Source of the DNA: Alitta virens
Lineage: Eukaryota > Annelida > Polychaeta > Phyllodocida > Nereididae
DNA length: 64,000 bases
NCBI GenBank assembly: GCA_932294295.1
Contig: OW028581.1
Span: 18,527,162 to 18,591,161, forward strand
Reading direction: 5' to 3'
How positions within the stretch are numbered: the first letter of the stretch is position 1; each line of letters opens with the position of its first letter. The translations under genes were made by a program, and so were the position numbers. Under the pieces are notes generated by a model. The model saw nothing but the letters and a program-made list of their open reading frames with translations, did no database searches and had not been told where the DNA came from. This document shows positions 44,266 to 57,600 of this stretch, piece after piece.

Positions 44266-45832
44266 ACATACCTGGCTCATATGGTTGCTTGTGTTAGGGT
44301 AACAAACTTCAATACCAGAAATATATATAGGTATTATTCATGGAATTTATCGCATATACATGTAATGGTGTTCAGAACTAGATGCGCAATGTCTATGGTA
44401 AACATGTGTTTGGTTATTTTGGAAGTTTCTGATTATTTGATGATTATAACTTGGCCTTCCATATTGCTGGTATTCTCACACGGATGCTAATAAGCTGATT
44501 ACTTATGAGATCAAGAAGACTCATTATATAACATTAACATCAGAGGTTTTGCCTTTTTGTTTTTGTATGTCTATTTTTTAATAGTCATTGACTTAAATCA
44601 CATAATCTGGAATTTAATTTAACCCAATCTCCCTAACTGGCTGATAGAATTGCCTTTAAATATGCTCAGTTACAACATGGACGTAAATCTAGGTTGAATT
44701 ATTTGTACAAATTCCCTGACTTCTTTCTGCAGATGTAAAATGTCGGTGTGATCTACATCTCAGCAGGCGATAATGAAGGAAACTGAGCCTGTAAAAAGTT
44801 CCTATTATCGCTCAGTTGAGTACCAGAGGGCCATTGGTGCATAGATAGCATATGGTACTTCAACCAGGTCCACAGTTAACTTGAAAGGTCAAATATTTTT
44901 CAGGTTGTGATTGTTTTGCAGTTTCAAGTGTACCAGTACACTGCGGTTTATGTTATTACTGCTGGCTAATAATACAGTATCAGGTGGTGTTCTAAACCTG
45001 CCTCAGCTTGTGTTACTGAGACAAGTAACCTGCTGTAGAATAGCACATGTCTTAGGTTTTCTGTAAAGTATATATAAAGCAAGCAATGCAATATATGTAT
45101 ATATGTGTTACATACAATTGTTATCGAGCATTCAATCACACTGACTACATTTCACAAATGAGATTTATGGAAGTGTCCATGTGATGTCATGCTGTTACAA
45201 GAAGCTCTGGCCAATCCCTAAGTTTGTTTTTTCAAATAATTGTTGATTCCAGGGGAGGGTCTTAACATTTACTGTGGGCTGGAAGGTATTGCAGCAAGTT
45301 TTATTGATGTCTAGCCTACGTCACTGGTCAGTTGTGGTGGGTTTCGTGGAAACAGTGTAGTCAGTTTGATTGAACATGCAGCCATATGCAATGTGTTGGA
45401 TGATGAAACTAAATTTGATGTTAAACTAAATTTAGGCTTTCCATACAGTGTGAGACGTTTAATTAAAACTTTTTTGATCTGAAGGAGTTTAGTGTATGTT
45501 CAATTTTAGTTAATTGGACTCAATTATATCTTGGAAGAAACATGTTTCTTCCAAGATTATATATTGCATGGTAAACCTGCATACATTTACATCTATGTAA
45601 ATGTTAACATAGTGATTATATTATCAAGATACATCAAAGATATCCTAAGTTTCGAATTTCTATACTGTTTATTAAAAATGTCATAATTGCTTTCCCCTTA
45701 GCATAGTAATAGTGGCCAGTACCAGGGGCTATAGCCATGCCTTGCAGTATGCCCAGATGCTGTAAACCACTTCCCAAAATAAAACAAGCAGAACAGTAAC
45801 CTGTGTGCTTGCCTTGCTCACCTTGCACTCTG

Positions 45833-45886
45833 GTTGCCATGGCAACACCTTATTCCTCCTACACTCTACCTGGTTACCATGGAAAC
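45833..45886. promoter_or_regulatory. Pair of RFX X-box-like palindromes
   Basis: GTTGCCATGGCAAC at 45833-45846 is a perfect 14-bp palindrome matching the X-box consensus of RFX factors. GTTACCATGGAAAC at 45873-45886 is a close second, 40 bp away. They lie 2.8 kb upstream of the troponin I start codon. Function is inferred from the motif only. Confidence 0.45.
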
Positions 45887-46998
45887 CATCAGATTGTTCC
45901 ACAAACCCAGATATTTTATTGCATGTATGTCATAATTTAATTAATGGTCAGCATGTGTTTATAGTTTCATATGGGGGCCTTGATAATAATAAATAGATTT
46001 TCCTGTCATGGCACCAATTGATATTCAAGGATTTGACTGATTTTTTTCTTAGATATGATTAAAGTTACAATAATGCACTATTTCCATCAAGGACTCTGGT
46101 CACTCTGATCTATAGTTGTGCTGCTAATGAAGTTTCAGACCTTCTTTTGGCACAAGCCTAGTTTTGGCATCACTTCTATGTGCCCCTAATTATAATTATA
46201 TCATGTAGATCCTTATCTATTAAAAGTAAAATGATAATTGTGTTGCATCCGGTGATTTATGCAAAATAATGGTTTATTTAATAATTGATATATTGATATT
46301 GGTGGTGGTACCAATACAGTAAGTTTAATGTTAGAAAACATAATTTTGGGAAACTGCCATTTGTCCATTCCTATTAATATCGAAAATGGCTATAGCTACT
46401 AATGTAATTCAAGAACAACAATTTACCTCATCATTAAGAACAGTAAGATAAGCACTTTCTTGATCTAATATCATAATGAACCTGTACACTACAATTGCAT
46501 AAATTTATCTGGCGTTACTTTCTGTATCTGACTTGCATCATGGCCTGCAGGCAATGCCAGCCCTCAGCATGTGGCTCACATACATGCTGTATCTGACACA
46601 CAAAATGCTTTTAGCTCTTATCTTGCCATATATCTAGTTATCCGCTGATAGACAGAAGTGAGAAATTCTTCATTCCTAGAATACCAGCTGTGAACTTAAT
46701 CATTTTAATGATCATGTTATGTTCATAAATCTCCACAGAAATTGATTATATAATCAAAGTGTGAATTTATTTTCGGAACCATTATAAGAAATTAGTTTAC
46801 GTTACTGGATGTAGTTTCCAAGCCAAGTCATTGGTTTATTACAAATGTAACTCTCAGTAGTATTTTTTCAAACAGTTTTGCATAGATCTATGTCCTTAAA
46901 AGCTGTCATTGAGGAGAATGTTTCGGATTTTGTAAAAACAGTTTGGTGGTTTCTGAAGAAAACAAAGAAGGTCCAAGCCAATCTTTATTAGATCACAC

Positions 46999-47093
46999 AA
47001 AAGATAGATATATAGATAGAGAGATAGATAGATAGATAGATGGATGGATAGATAAATGGATGCATGGATGGATAGATAGATATATAGATAGAT
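46999..47093. repeat. (GATA)/(GATG) microsatellite
   Basis: An interrupted array of GATA and GATG units. Confidence 0.93.
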
Positions 47094-48670
47094 AGCCCCA
47101 TGGGTGGGATCTTTTACTTACCTTAGCATAGACACAAGGCATAGACACAAGGTAGTTTTATTATTGAGGGAATTCAATTTGTTCAAACCTAACAACCCTT
47201 ATATTGGGTTTAGGAAATGGCTGTAGTACAGCTCCCAACCTGAAAAACCATATATATTTTATCAAGCACAGTATATTACGTATTTATGTTAATTTGAAAA
47301 CAGCCAAAGTTCTTTGCTGTCACCTAAACATTGTGTTGCACATCTGAAAAAACTGACACATCAGTTTTAGATACACTGTCCAAGAGCACTGTCAAATATG
47401 GTTTCGTATAACTCTTGGGCAATTGCATGATAAGAAATGGAAAGAACAATATCGTCGAAATTTTGTGTTCTTTAGGGTGTTTCCAAACTTTTGGAGGGAA
47501 ATGTATGTACTAAACTCAATATGTTATATCAATTACAAAAACAGCCAGAAGTCACAAAAATATTAAACTCATAAGCATTTATCCAGTCATATTTCCCTCA
47601 CCTTTAGAAAATTCTGGCAAGGTGTAAACTAGAAAAAAATAATCGTAAATGTCATGAGTAATGTTTATTACGACCATGAACATATCTCATTTTCATGGTG
47701 TCTTTATTTGCAGCCAAAATAGCAGGGTTAGGGGAGGTTACATTAATCGTCCCTTGCCAAGAAATTCCTGACTTCTCTTAAGCAACATGCCTTCAATTTT
47801 GCGTGTTTTTGGCCTATACATTTAATAAAATATTTATATAAAATACTTGATTTTAAATCCATGGGAGTATTTGTGTTATGCTTGCGTGGGTTTGTATTTA
47901 GATAGTTTAGCCATTGAGCCAACAGTTCTGGTGGCTCCACGGTTTAGCCTAATTCTATAGGCAGATGTAATGATGTTATGACACCTCTTGAGAATCTGTG
48001 TACACCCATGTTATTTCCAGCTTTTGTCGGAATAGGAATGGTATTAATCTGAAGCTTTTTTTTTTCATAATTAAATTTTGGCAATGAAATTGCAAATTTC
48101 TCAGAGTACATTGTACCTCATTGACATTCTTCAAATGTGTATACATCCAGCAATAATAGTATGTAATATCTGGGCACATTTTTGATAATATGGCTCATTG
48201 ACAATATACTGTTTCTCTAATGGACCATTTTACCCACTATTTAGACTGGTTGTATTTTTGTGTAGAGAATTTTGGTATCTTATCCACTAACCGCTTTTAT
48301 CAGCATCCAAAATTCAAACAACTATTCAACAACCTGTAATTTAATTGCAGAGTGACACTGTAAATCCTGTGGTGTGACTTTTTTTTTTGTAGTGATATCT
48401 TTTTCTTTTCTTCAGTTTCAGCCTTAGCGGCCAAGATGACGTGATGAGGCAGCATTCCATTGGGGAGAATTTTCTTGGTCACACGCAAATGTGACTTCGC
48501 TCATGAACTGAGTGCTAGCCAACTATGTCCCCATCTTCTTTGCTTAAACATTGAGGGTGAGACGCAATAAGATTTTGGATCTATATTAGAAAAAATAGAC
48601 ATTGATTTGGACTCATATTGGATTTACCTATTGGTGACCTTGAGCTAAGGTCAAAGGTCAAGGTCTCAAG

Positions 48671-51600
48671 ATGAGTCTCACTGACCTTGAAGCCCGCAGA
48701 GAGGCCCGGAGGAGGGTTCGCATGGAAAGAGAGTGAGTTACATTTCAAGTTTCAAATTTGTCTTGTTTTATTAATTATATACTATTAAAAGAATAACATA
48801 TATTTCAGTTGTATTATCATATTATATCATGATTAGGTCTACAGATTTTTGTCAGTTTTGTTTTACTTTCCTCGTATGGATTGATTTAATAAGGAACAAT
48901 GTTGTCGTTTTCTTTTGTCATCTTACCTTATAAATATTTTTGTATATATATATTTTTTTTTTTCAATTATTACTGGTGATTTTTTCACACAATTTGCCAA
49001 TGAAGTTATCTAATTGGCAAATGGTTATTATCGCATCTTCTTGAGCATGCTAATGACAGCAATTAACAGACCAATTTCCAGACTAATATCTATGTGTATT
49101 ATTGCTCACCCAGTTGTGGGTCATTCTGGCCATTTATAGTCTACAGGTGTAAATTCATAAATATTTTTTCACAAGTCGTTACATTGCTACACATGTCTGT
49201 AATTTCTTCTTACATGTTCTTACTATTTACCCAGCTTTTGCTTGGGGCAGACTTTCATTATTTTCGCTTGAAGGATCACTGTCGAATGCCAAGGCAAAAG
49301 CTACAAGTGTGACACGCTAAATTACCCCGAATAAAAAGGACACAGTTTGATTTGCACCCTTCGCATTCATGACCTTCACATACCAGCCATTCAGTGTGAC
49401 AAGTACTAGGTCAAAGGTCAACCGCCACCTCTGACCTTTGACTTACTTAAGGATAGGATCCAGAGAACCAGTCTTGCATAGCATGTGAGACATGCTTCGC
49501 TAATGAAATGAATAAACTTAATTTTTGGCCTGTTGTTTTGTGGATGTGGGACCATTTAATAATGCTGCAATGCAATTGGGGTTTATATTCGGAAAAGGCA
49601 AAGTCAAAAATAGTCAAAGATTTATTTATAGAAATATAATATTTTTGTGTGTTCAGGAAAGGTTCATCTAGTGAGAATGGCCCAACTAGCACAATCAACG
49701 AGGATACCTCAGAAGTTCTCGACCGTGCCGCCAGGAGGCGCAAAGAAAGAGAAGAACGCATGAAACTGTAGGTGGAGCCTCCTTCACTTATTAATTCATT
49801 CAAAACACTGGTTTGAGTTATCAACGATGATTGATGCGTGTGACTTGGCAATGCGTTTAGTGTGAATTATAGCATTCTTTTTGGGGTTTTAGACATTTCT
49901 TAACAGCAATTTCAGTTCTCTTTGTTGCTGCTTGTGCGGAGTCAGCTTTTATAACCAGCGGCAGATGTAATGATGAGGTCGAGGCTTTCGTGTGATAATT
50001 CACATGCGACGGTCTAAATGACAGCTATCTAAATGAAATGTAGCTTCTAGGTCATTATTATACATTTTATGTGAAGGTGAAGTTATGGCAACATTCTTTT
50101 TCTGTGTTTCCCTTTATAAAAGAAGAACCCATATATTTATGTAACCTTCCTATAAGAAACGGAGTTTGGCTGCACTAAGATGAAGATAGGCAGCCATTTT
50201 TTTTACTGCAGGCATAACTCGTATTAAACTAGTGTCATAATATGGTGAACCTATGGTCAGAGACTCATACTCAAAGACAGTTAGTAAAAATAGTTTTTGG
50301 TGATTTCACATAATCTGGTCCTGTCATTGATCATGCTACTTGAAACAAAAAAAACAAATCTCTATAATTTGCATGTGTAATTAGTGTGACTATACATATT
50401 TGTCGAAAACATTAAAATTCAACAGAAAATTTCGAAAAACATGAGTGCACTTTACATTAAAAAATTAAAATAAAATAAATAAAAATTCATTAAAAGAAGA
50501 GAAAAAATAAACTTAAACTGCTCACTTGAGGGTAAATGCTATGTGATGTATATTATGAACCCTGCTTACCACATCCTTTACCCCTAGACCTCCACCACCC
50601 TCCAGGGTTTATGGATCACCCCTTGTGGTCTATTGCTGGTCTCAGTAGCTCCTGAGATATGCACTAAGTTCTGGGCAACATATTTTGCCCTGCACCTGGA
50701 AATGCTTCTGTCTCACCTGAGCATTTTCTGCTAGATTTCTAGATTAGACCGGAGTTATTTTTTGTTTTTCTGTCTTCTTAACTTTTGTTTTTTGGCTCTC
50801 AAAATCTGTTAAATGTTTAGTTTAGAGGTGTAAAAAGTCCTTCTGTGTTTAATTATATCCACGTGTAAACTATGTTGTTTCATCCAGTCTATTTTCACTC
50901 TATACATTGAAGCTGTTGGCAGACTATATATATTGCCTGTCCATCTTTTCGTTTGAAGACTAAAGCAGTGGAAATTTCATAACCTATAATGTCTTTCTTA
51001 TATGTTGACTGCTACATCTACCAGGCAAAATACAATAGAATCATATTATATGTAGTATAAAATATATATTTCCTTGAGCTGGTCTGTTAATTTTATAAAA
51101 AGTTATCTTATTGTTTTCCAATGTATAGTAGTTTTTTTTTCATTTAAGTGACATGTGTGCATGAGTTTTTTTTGTACATAATACAATGTTCAACACTCCA
51201 AACCCAACAAGGACTTTTAATCAGCAGCATGTTACGAAAAGCAATAATTCAGACCTATTTTCAAACAAACAATAATTTAATTATCGATTTAAACTCGATG
51301 ATTGTATAAATATTTAAATATATTATTTGTCATGCAAAGGAAAACTATTATAAACAGAAACAAAAGATATCTAAAGGATATAAGGAGATAATAGAATGCA
51401 TCCCTCATCAGTGTCATCACGTGTTATATAATACACAATTAGAGATTACTTAGATGAAATTCATGTGTTATTACGAATTGCATTTTCTAGCTAATGGCAG
51501 TTCTTTTTAGAGAATATTCAGTTAACCAGATGAATATCATTAGTAGCATTTTCGATGGTCAAACTGCTTATAAATCAGATTATGCCCTGTGTGGTCGACA

Positions 51601-54600
51601 GTCAGAAGAAACCAATAGAACGCCAAAGATGTAAATAATAATAAGGCTGGATACAGAGGAGAGATAGATGGGGTAATGAGAAATAAAATACCATTGATTA
51701 CAAAACATCTTTTATATACATCAACAACCTTCCATAAGTCATGAAAACGTTCGAATAACTTTAGTTTTCATCATCAGGCAAGTGCCAAATTTCTATCTAT
51801 AAGTCTGCAGTCAGTAAATAGTCAGAGTCATAATATGCAGTCACCAAAAATGACCATTTGTAAGTAAACTACAATGAGGGATATCTTGAAATCATAGTCA
51901 AGGAGAACCACTGACATTCGCAATGATACTATAGAATGCCAACTTGAGCTAAATTATATGACAATATTAAAGTTTCAAATTGCATCAAATTTATGCAAGT
52001 GTCTAAATAATTTTAGTGCGACTGCAGACTTCTGTACAGTAAGTTGTGAAGTAGTTTGTAACTTTCTATTTCAGTAATTGTAGTAAGTTGTGAAGTAGTT
52101 GAAGTGTCAGTAGTTTATTTGTGAGAGCAGAAAACATCATTCTTAGATGGTGGCGCCACACTTAGACAAGAAGCAACCTGGGAGACCCCATCAATCATTT
52201 TGGATGCTGATGAAATAGTCATGTCAGTTACAATGTAAACAATGTAATCCAAATTTACTATTAACTGCGAGATAATTTTGTAGTATTTTGACCAATTAAG
52301 CCTAAATGAACAAAAATCTATAGAGAACACTGGTTATTGTGAAATCTAGGAGATTTAAGTTTGAAGCTTTTTGGCAAGTAGGATTTTGAATTTAAAATTT
52401 AGAGTGTGACTTGTTTTCCATGCCAAGAACCTGACAGAAGAAATTTCTTGTTACCTAAATCAGGATAGACCAGATAATATGCACACAACAGAAATACATT
52501 TTGTGTATCTAGATTACGAAATATACACCCTAGACTATTTGCTTATTACAAGTAGGTTAGCTAGTGGTACAGTATGCTTGGGAGTCAAGCAGGGTGGAGG
52601 TTTAGCCCTGTGTATTTCCACCCCTAGTAACTGAAGCTGTTTAGCAGTGGGGATAGCAGCAGCAGCTGTATTTCTAGGAACCTCTGCATTTATGGCTTGG
52701 CTATGAATAGATGCAAGGGGGTTATGCTGGTATAGGACTATTAGCTGAAGCAGGAAGGGGCTTCTTGAGGGGGTTCTAGGGCCTGCGCAAGGCATGCTGG
52801 TCCTGTGACGTAGGGTGCTGCTGCTGCTCAATTGCTGTTGCTGCTGCTGCTGCTGCAAACTCTCTCAGCATCTGCTGAAGTGCCTCCAGACATCCACCTT
52901 CTTCTTCGGGTTCGCCTTAAAACCTCATAATGTAAGTACAAAATTCACCTCTATTTCACCAATGATCTTAACAGAAAACCTGCATGGTGTGTCGGAGTGT
53001 TTAAGCATATTTCATAGGTGTTTTTTTCCTACTTTTACTGCTTAAATTCGCGTTAATTTGGAATTTGGTAATAATATGCTGAAATATGCAGTTACTGCAA
53101 CCAAGTTGGCAACTATTTCATCCTATCCAAACGCATGCAAACACTTGTCAAAGAGAATCATATGGATTTATTGCACGATTCAGAGAGTTTTGAAACATCT
53201 ATCAGGTTATACACCACTTTAGAAGCATCAGATAGCAAACTTTCACAGTCCAGTCAAAAATACATTACCTTATTATAATTCAAGATGGCCGCCAGTAGAG
53301 GTGGGGTCGTACGTATCAGTCATATTTATAGATAAACCATAAAAAAGAAACAAATTCAGCATTATTGCTAGGGTTCGTTATTGCGTTTTACCCATTATTT
53401 TTGAAAACATAATGCATTTTAGTTCACAATTTCTTGAACTATAGTCATGCATATTAATATCATAAATTGATAATAATGACTGCGTACATAACCTTACCCT
53501 TCTGTGAACCTTGAAATGACTAGATTATTTAGCTAATTATAAAATTAAAATGTCAGTCAAATAATCAAATTATCAAAAAAAGTTATAACATCGTGTTTTT
53601 TTTTTTTTTGGTGATTTTGCAAGCATTTAGGAATCTCAATAAAGCACTAACTGATTAGAGTGATAAGTTATTCTGTAGAATTGCTTGAAAATGTAGCTCT
53701 CAACACCTGATGTTTTTTATTAAATATTTTCAATTTGCCAAGAATAGTCAAGATATCACCATAGTAACCTTGAATTTGTAACACTGTAGTTTTTTTAAGT
53801 TAATATCTGAAAACATTTTTAGAATGTGAGGTATCTTATTATGCTGAGTTAACAGAGCCTATGATGCTCCTATAGCCTTGAACCCCACTGATGTGGATGC
53901 TAATTCTGTTCTTGGTTACCATGGCAACCTGCCTAGTAACGGGCTATATTTCCCTGGAAATAGGAAGCTGGCTGAGAAAAATACGTACCATGGACTGCTA
54001 GGCCAGACTGAGCATTCAGCAATGTATTTATATTACAGTGCAGACCTACTGCAATATAATTAATATTATACGCATTGTATAATAATGAAATTTGTATCAA
54101 ATCGTTTGCACAATGCACAGATAAACGCATTGCCAGGTTATAAATGTCACATTATAAAATATACACTTTAAAAAAATAAAAAATCTATAATTAAAAATAT
54201 AAGAAGTTAAAAATGTATGATAAAGTTGTCAACATAGTTGTTCTTGTATACACTTGAATCTCATTAAAATAACACCTCACTCTTAAAGGCAACCTGTTGT
54301 ATAATCAAATTTCTCAGAAACTATACTGATGGCATTAGATTGTGAATAGAGAACTCCCCATAAAAAATTGATAATTGTAAAATCCATTACAATTGCCACT
54401 TTATCAGTAAACAAAGAGTGGTCTATACAGGTTCAAGTGTGTTTCATTTATTAATTGAACTAATTCAACTAGCATGGTGTGATTATTACCCTTCCGTGTG
54501 GTTGTTTTGTGCGTGTTCAGAATAGAAGACACTAATGGAGAAGATGAATTTGAAAAGAGGCGACGCATGCGCAGAGAGGCTAGGGAAGCACGTGAGAGGC

Positions 54601-57600
54601 AAGATACCGAAATGGAACCTTTCCAAAAGAAAAAAAATTATCCTAATCCTTTGCGTTTTACTAATATATATTTTTTAACAAAATTGTTTTGAATTATTAT
54701 ATCATAATATTTGTATGTAAAATATAGTGCGATACAATACACAAATCCAGCTGTTATACTTTGTATATATCAAAGACAGCTAGAACAGCTCAGCTCAGAA
54801 AAAAAAAGTTCTTAAAATTACTAAATATGCCATATATAAAATATTGAATCTGTGACTAATGAAATTTCTGTTTTTCTATTTTCAGGGGAGAGGTGAGTTC
54901 GACACTTTATATAGGCCTACCTTTTAAAAAATGAAACACGTTTTATAAGTCTAATCAAACTATATAAATATTTGTATCATTAACTTAAAGAAAAATACTT
55001 GGTGTAATTTGCATGCAAAGAACCAAAGCGAGGACAGTAGTACCACCAGGGCCTCAGGGTGGCGCTCTCGTAGGGATAAATCCCAGGATGAACCGGAAAC
55101 TGATCTCCAGAACGGAAGTGACCCTTCTGTTAATCATGAGGTTAGAAGTCAAAGTTGAAATGGTGGTGGGAAACAAAAGTAGTCGGCAACTGTGAGTGTC
55201 AGTTAGAAAACAAAAGTATTATATTTTGTACAACGATATGCAGAATTCTGCAACATAATGTAAGCCAATGGTACATGTATTGTGTACAAAGGTAGGTTTC
55301 AAAGTTTTGCTGCCTGTTCAGACTACTGTTATGTTGTGATTTTCCCAGTAAAACCAGCCTTTAAATTTTACTTTCACTCCTAAATTACTAACTTTTAGTA
55401 AACTTATGTAGCATTTATGTGTGATTAAATAATTTTGCAGTGAGTTTTTTGTTTGCGGTGATTTTAACATTAAATGCATGGTTTGTTTTCAATGAAGTCA
55501 ATCAAATCAAGAAGGAACGAAGAGGAAGAGTCAGAAAGATCTAGGAGAGAAGAGGAGAGAAGGAAGAGGAAGGAAGAAGAAGAGGCAGAAGAAAGAGCTA
55601 GGAAGGAAGAAGAAAGGAGAAAGAAGAAAGAGCAAGAAGAAGCTGAAGAAAGAGAGAGGAAGGAAGAAGAGAGAAGGAAGAGGAAAGACGAAGAAGAAAG
55701 AGCTAAGAGGGAAGAAGCAAGAAGAAAAAGGGAAGAAGAGGAGAAACAAGAGGAGGAAGAGAAAAGGAAAGAGGCGGAAAGAAGGAAAAAGAGAGGGAAG
55801 GAAGATAGTGAGGATGAAGAAGGGCAGAGTGACAACAGTGAAGAACCGAGTGAGAAGAGTGAAGAACAGAGTGACGATGATGATGAAGACTTTGTGGAGG
55901 CTGAAGAAGAAAGAAAGAGTGATAGCGAAAGTTCGGATGATGGAAAAGATGATTCAAAGGAAGAAGAACTGGAAACAAAAGACAAACCAGGTGAAGCAAT
56001 TAGCAAAGACAAGTTGAGGAAGACAAGCAGAGGAAACAATGGCAAAATAACAGAACCAACAGTCAATGGAGATCTCTCTCCTAAAAAGGTGTGGTTGTAG
56101 TACCTACAGGTACCTACTTATTTGTAATTAAGTGCCACAATGTATCCAAACAAACTCTGTTATTTTCCAAATTAGATTCAATTCGCTCAAAGGTTATATT
56201 ATATTTGTTATGGTCACAGATCAAGTTCTACCTTCAAGAAATAATATACATTATGGCACCTAATTTTTAAAACTTAATTACCAATTTGTTTGCTTTTTGA
56301 TTGGTGTCATTTGTTTTTTTTGCATGTTTTGTTTTCTGCATGCCGTATTTCTTTATTCAAAGGCTGAGTGGCAAGAGTTTTCTTTGCGGAACAGTCGGCG
56401 ATCTAGCCTGGTCGACGTGAAGGCAAAAGTCATTGTTGATGACGAGGATAAGTTGCCATGGATAAAAGAAAGAGAGTTGAGGTTGAAGCGGATGGAAGAA
56501 AAAAAGAAACAAGATGAAGAAGTAATAGCGAGAAGGGATAAAGAGTTGGAGGAGAGATTACGGAAGGATGAAGAAGAGAGGAAAGCTGCAAGAGAAGCTC
56601 GTGAGGCAGCCAAGAGAGAACGAGTAATGATCAGTAGATTCTTACCAAAAATAGAAAACATATTGAAAAGTACATTTCTAAATGTATTGGCAGAAACTAA
56701 GATCAATATTAACATCAGACTGAAAGTGATCTAGAGTTCCGCTAAATCAGTTGATATGTCATCATATTGCCAGATTTGTTACCCATTTCATTGCCAAGGG
56801 TAATGCCAAATATATTACTTGAAGCGATCTTACAAATAGTCATCAAAATTGATGAGGCATCCTGGATGAACTGCACTATGTTTTATGCCAGCTGATCAAT
56901 TTCATTTACAGATAAAAAAAAATCCTCTTAAGTATTATGTCCTGTTCATGCTGAATACATTTCTTGAAGCATTAAATAGTGCTCACTTGGTTTGACCTTC
57001 CATTATGATAACAAACCAACCTCGTTTTGGTACTAACTTTATTTTGACTTGCATGTTGTTTTTGCATGGTGTGCTGTGTGTAGGAAGAGGCAGCCAAACA
57101 GGAAAGGTTGAGTGAGAACCAGGGAAGAAGGGATTCTGTGGATAGCAATAATAATGATGAGGTAAATATGTAGCCTTGCAGCAGTCCTGTGATTTTTCAT
57201 GGTATTTTACAACAGGTTGATGAATATTCAGTTCGGGCAATATTCACACATCAGTACCCACTATCACCATTTCGTCATTGAAAATTAGTAATAATTAGAT
57301 TTTTATCGGCGATGACTAGTTTAAAAGTTGCAGTTACCAATTTACCCCATGAAAATGATGATTGTGTACAAATAACAGTGTGTCAAAGTTAATATTGGTT
57401 TGTGCACACATTATTTGTCAGTATAGAATAGATTCAGATATGAAGGCTCTAAAAACAGCGTGCTCATAGAATCCCACGAAAAAATACAAAGACTGCTGCA
57501 TGGCCCTCATTCTGCGAACTCAGACACAATGAGGGCCATGCTTGCTTGGCTAGTAAATATGAAGATATCTAAAATGTCCAAAACGTGTTAGGGACAAAAG

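Larger units (their letters stand above)
41000..48600. other. Long spacer upstream of troponin I
   Basis: 7.6 kb without a recognised coding exon. It holds a 10-bp tandem repeat (44196-44265), a GATA microsatellite (46999-47093), a family-2 SINE scrap (47095-47150) and RFX-type palindromes (45833-45886). Noncoding 5' exons or muscle enhancers of troponin I could lie here, but I cannot mark them. Confidence 0.5.
49768..54520. other. TNI: Large troponin I intron 2
   Basis: 4.75 kb with no recognised exon. It contains a CTG/TTG triplet stretch (52816-52857), a short tandem duplication of GTAAGTTGTGAAGTAGTT (about 52039 and 52082), and an X-box-like GTTACCATGGCAAC at 53915-53928. Long muscle-gene first introns often carry enhancers; no specific one is claimed here. 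Confidence 0.5.

Noticed and set aside
54592..54593. GT donor in exon 3 of troponin I
   Set aside because: Using it leaves one extra base, and with the 7-nt exon the next exon would be read in the less plausible frame; the GC donor six bases later keeps the frame.
55470..56066. Minus-strand Ser/Leu-rich frame, 198 residues
   Set aside because: Complement of the purine-rich Glu/Arg/Lys exon of troponin I, which has splice sites and phase agreement.
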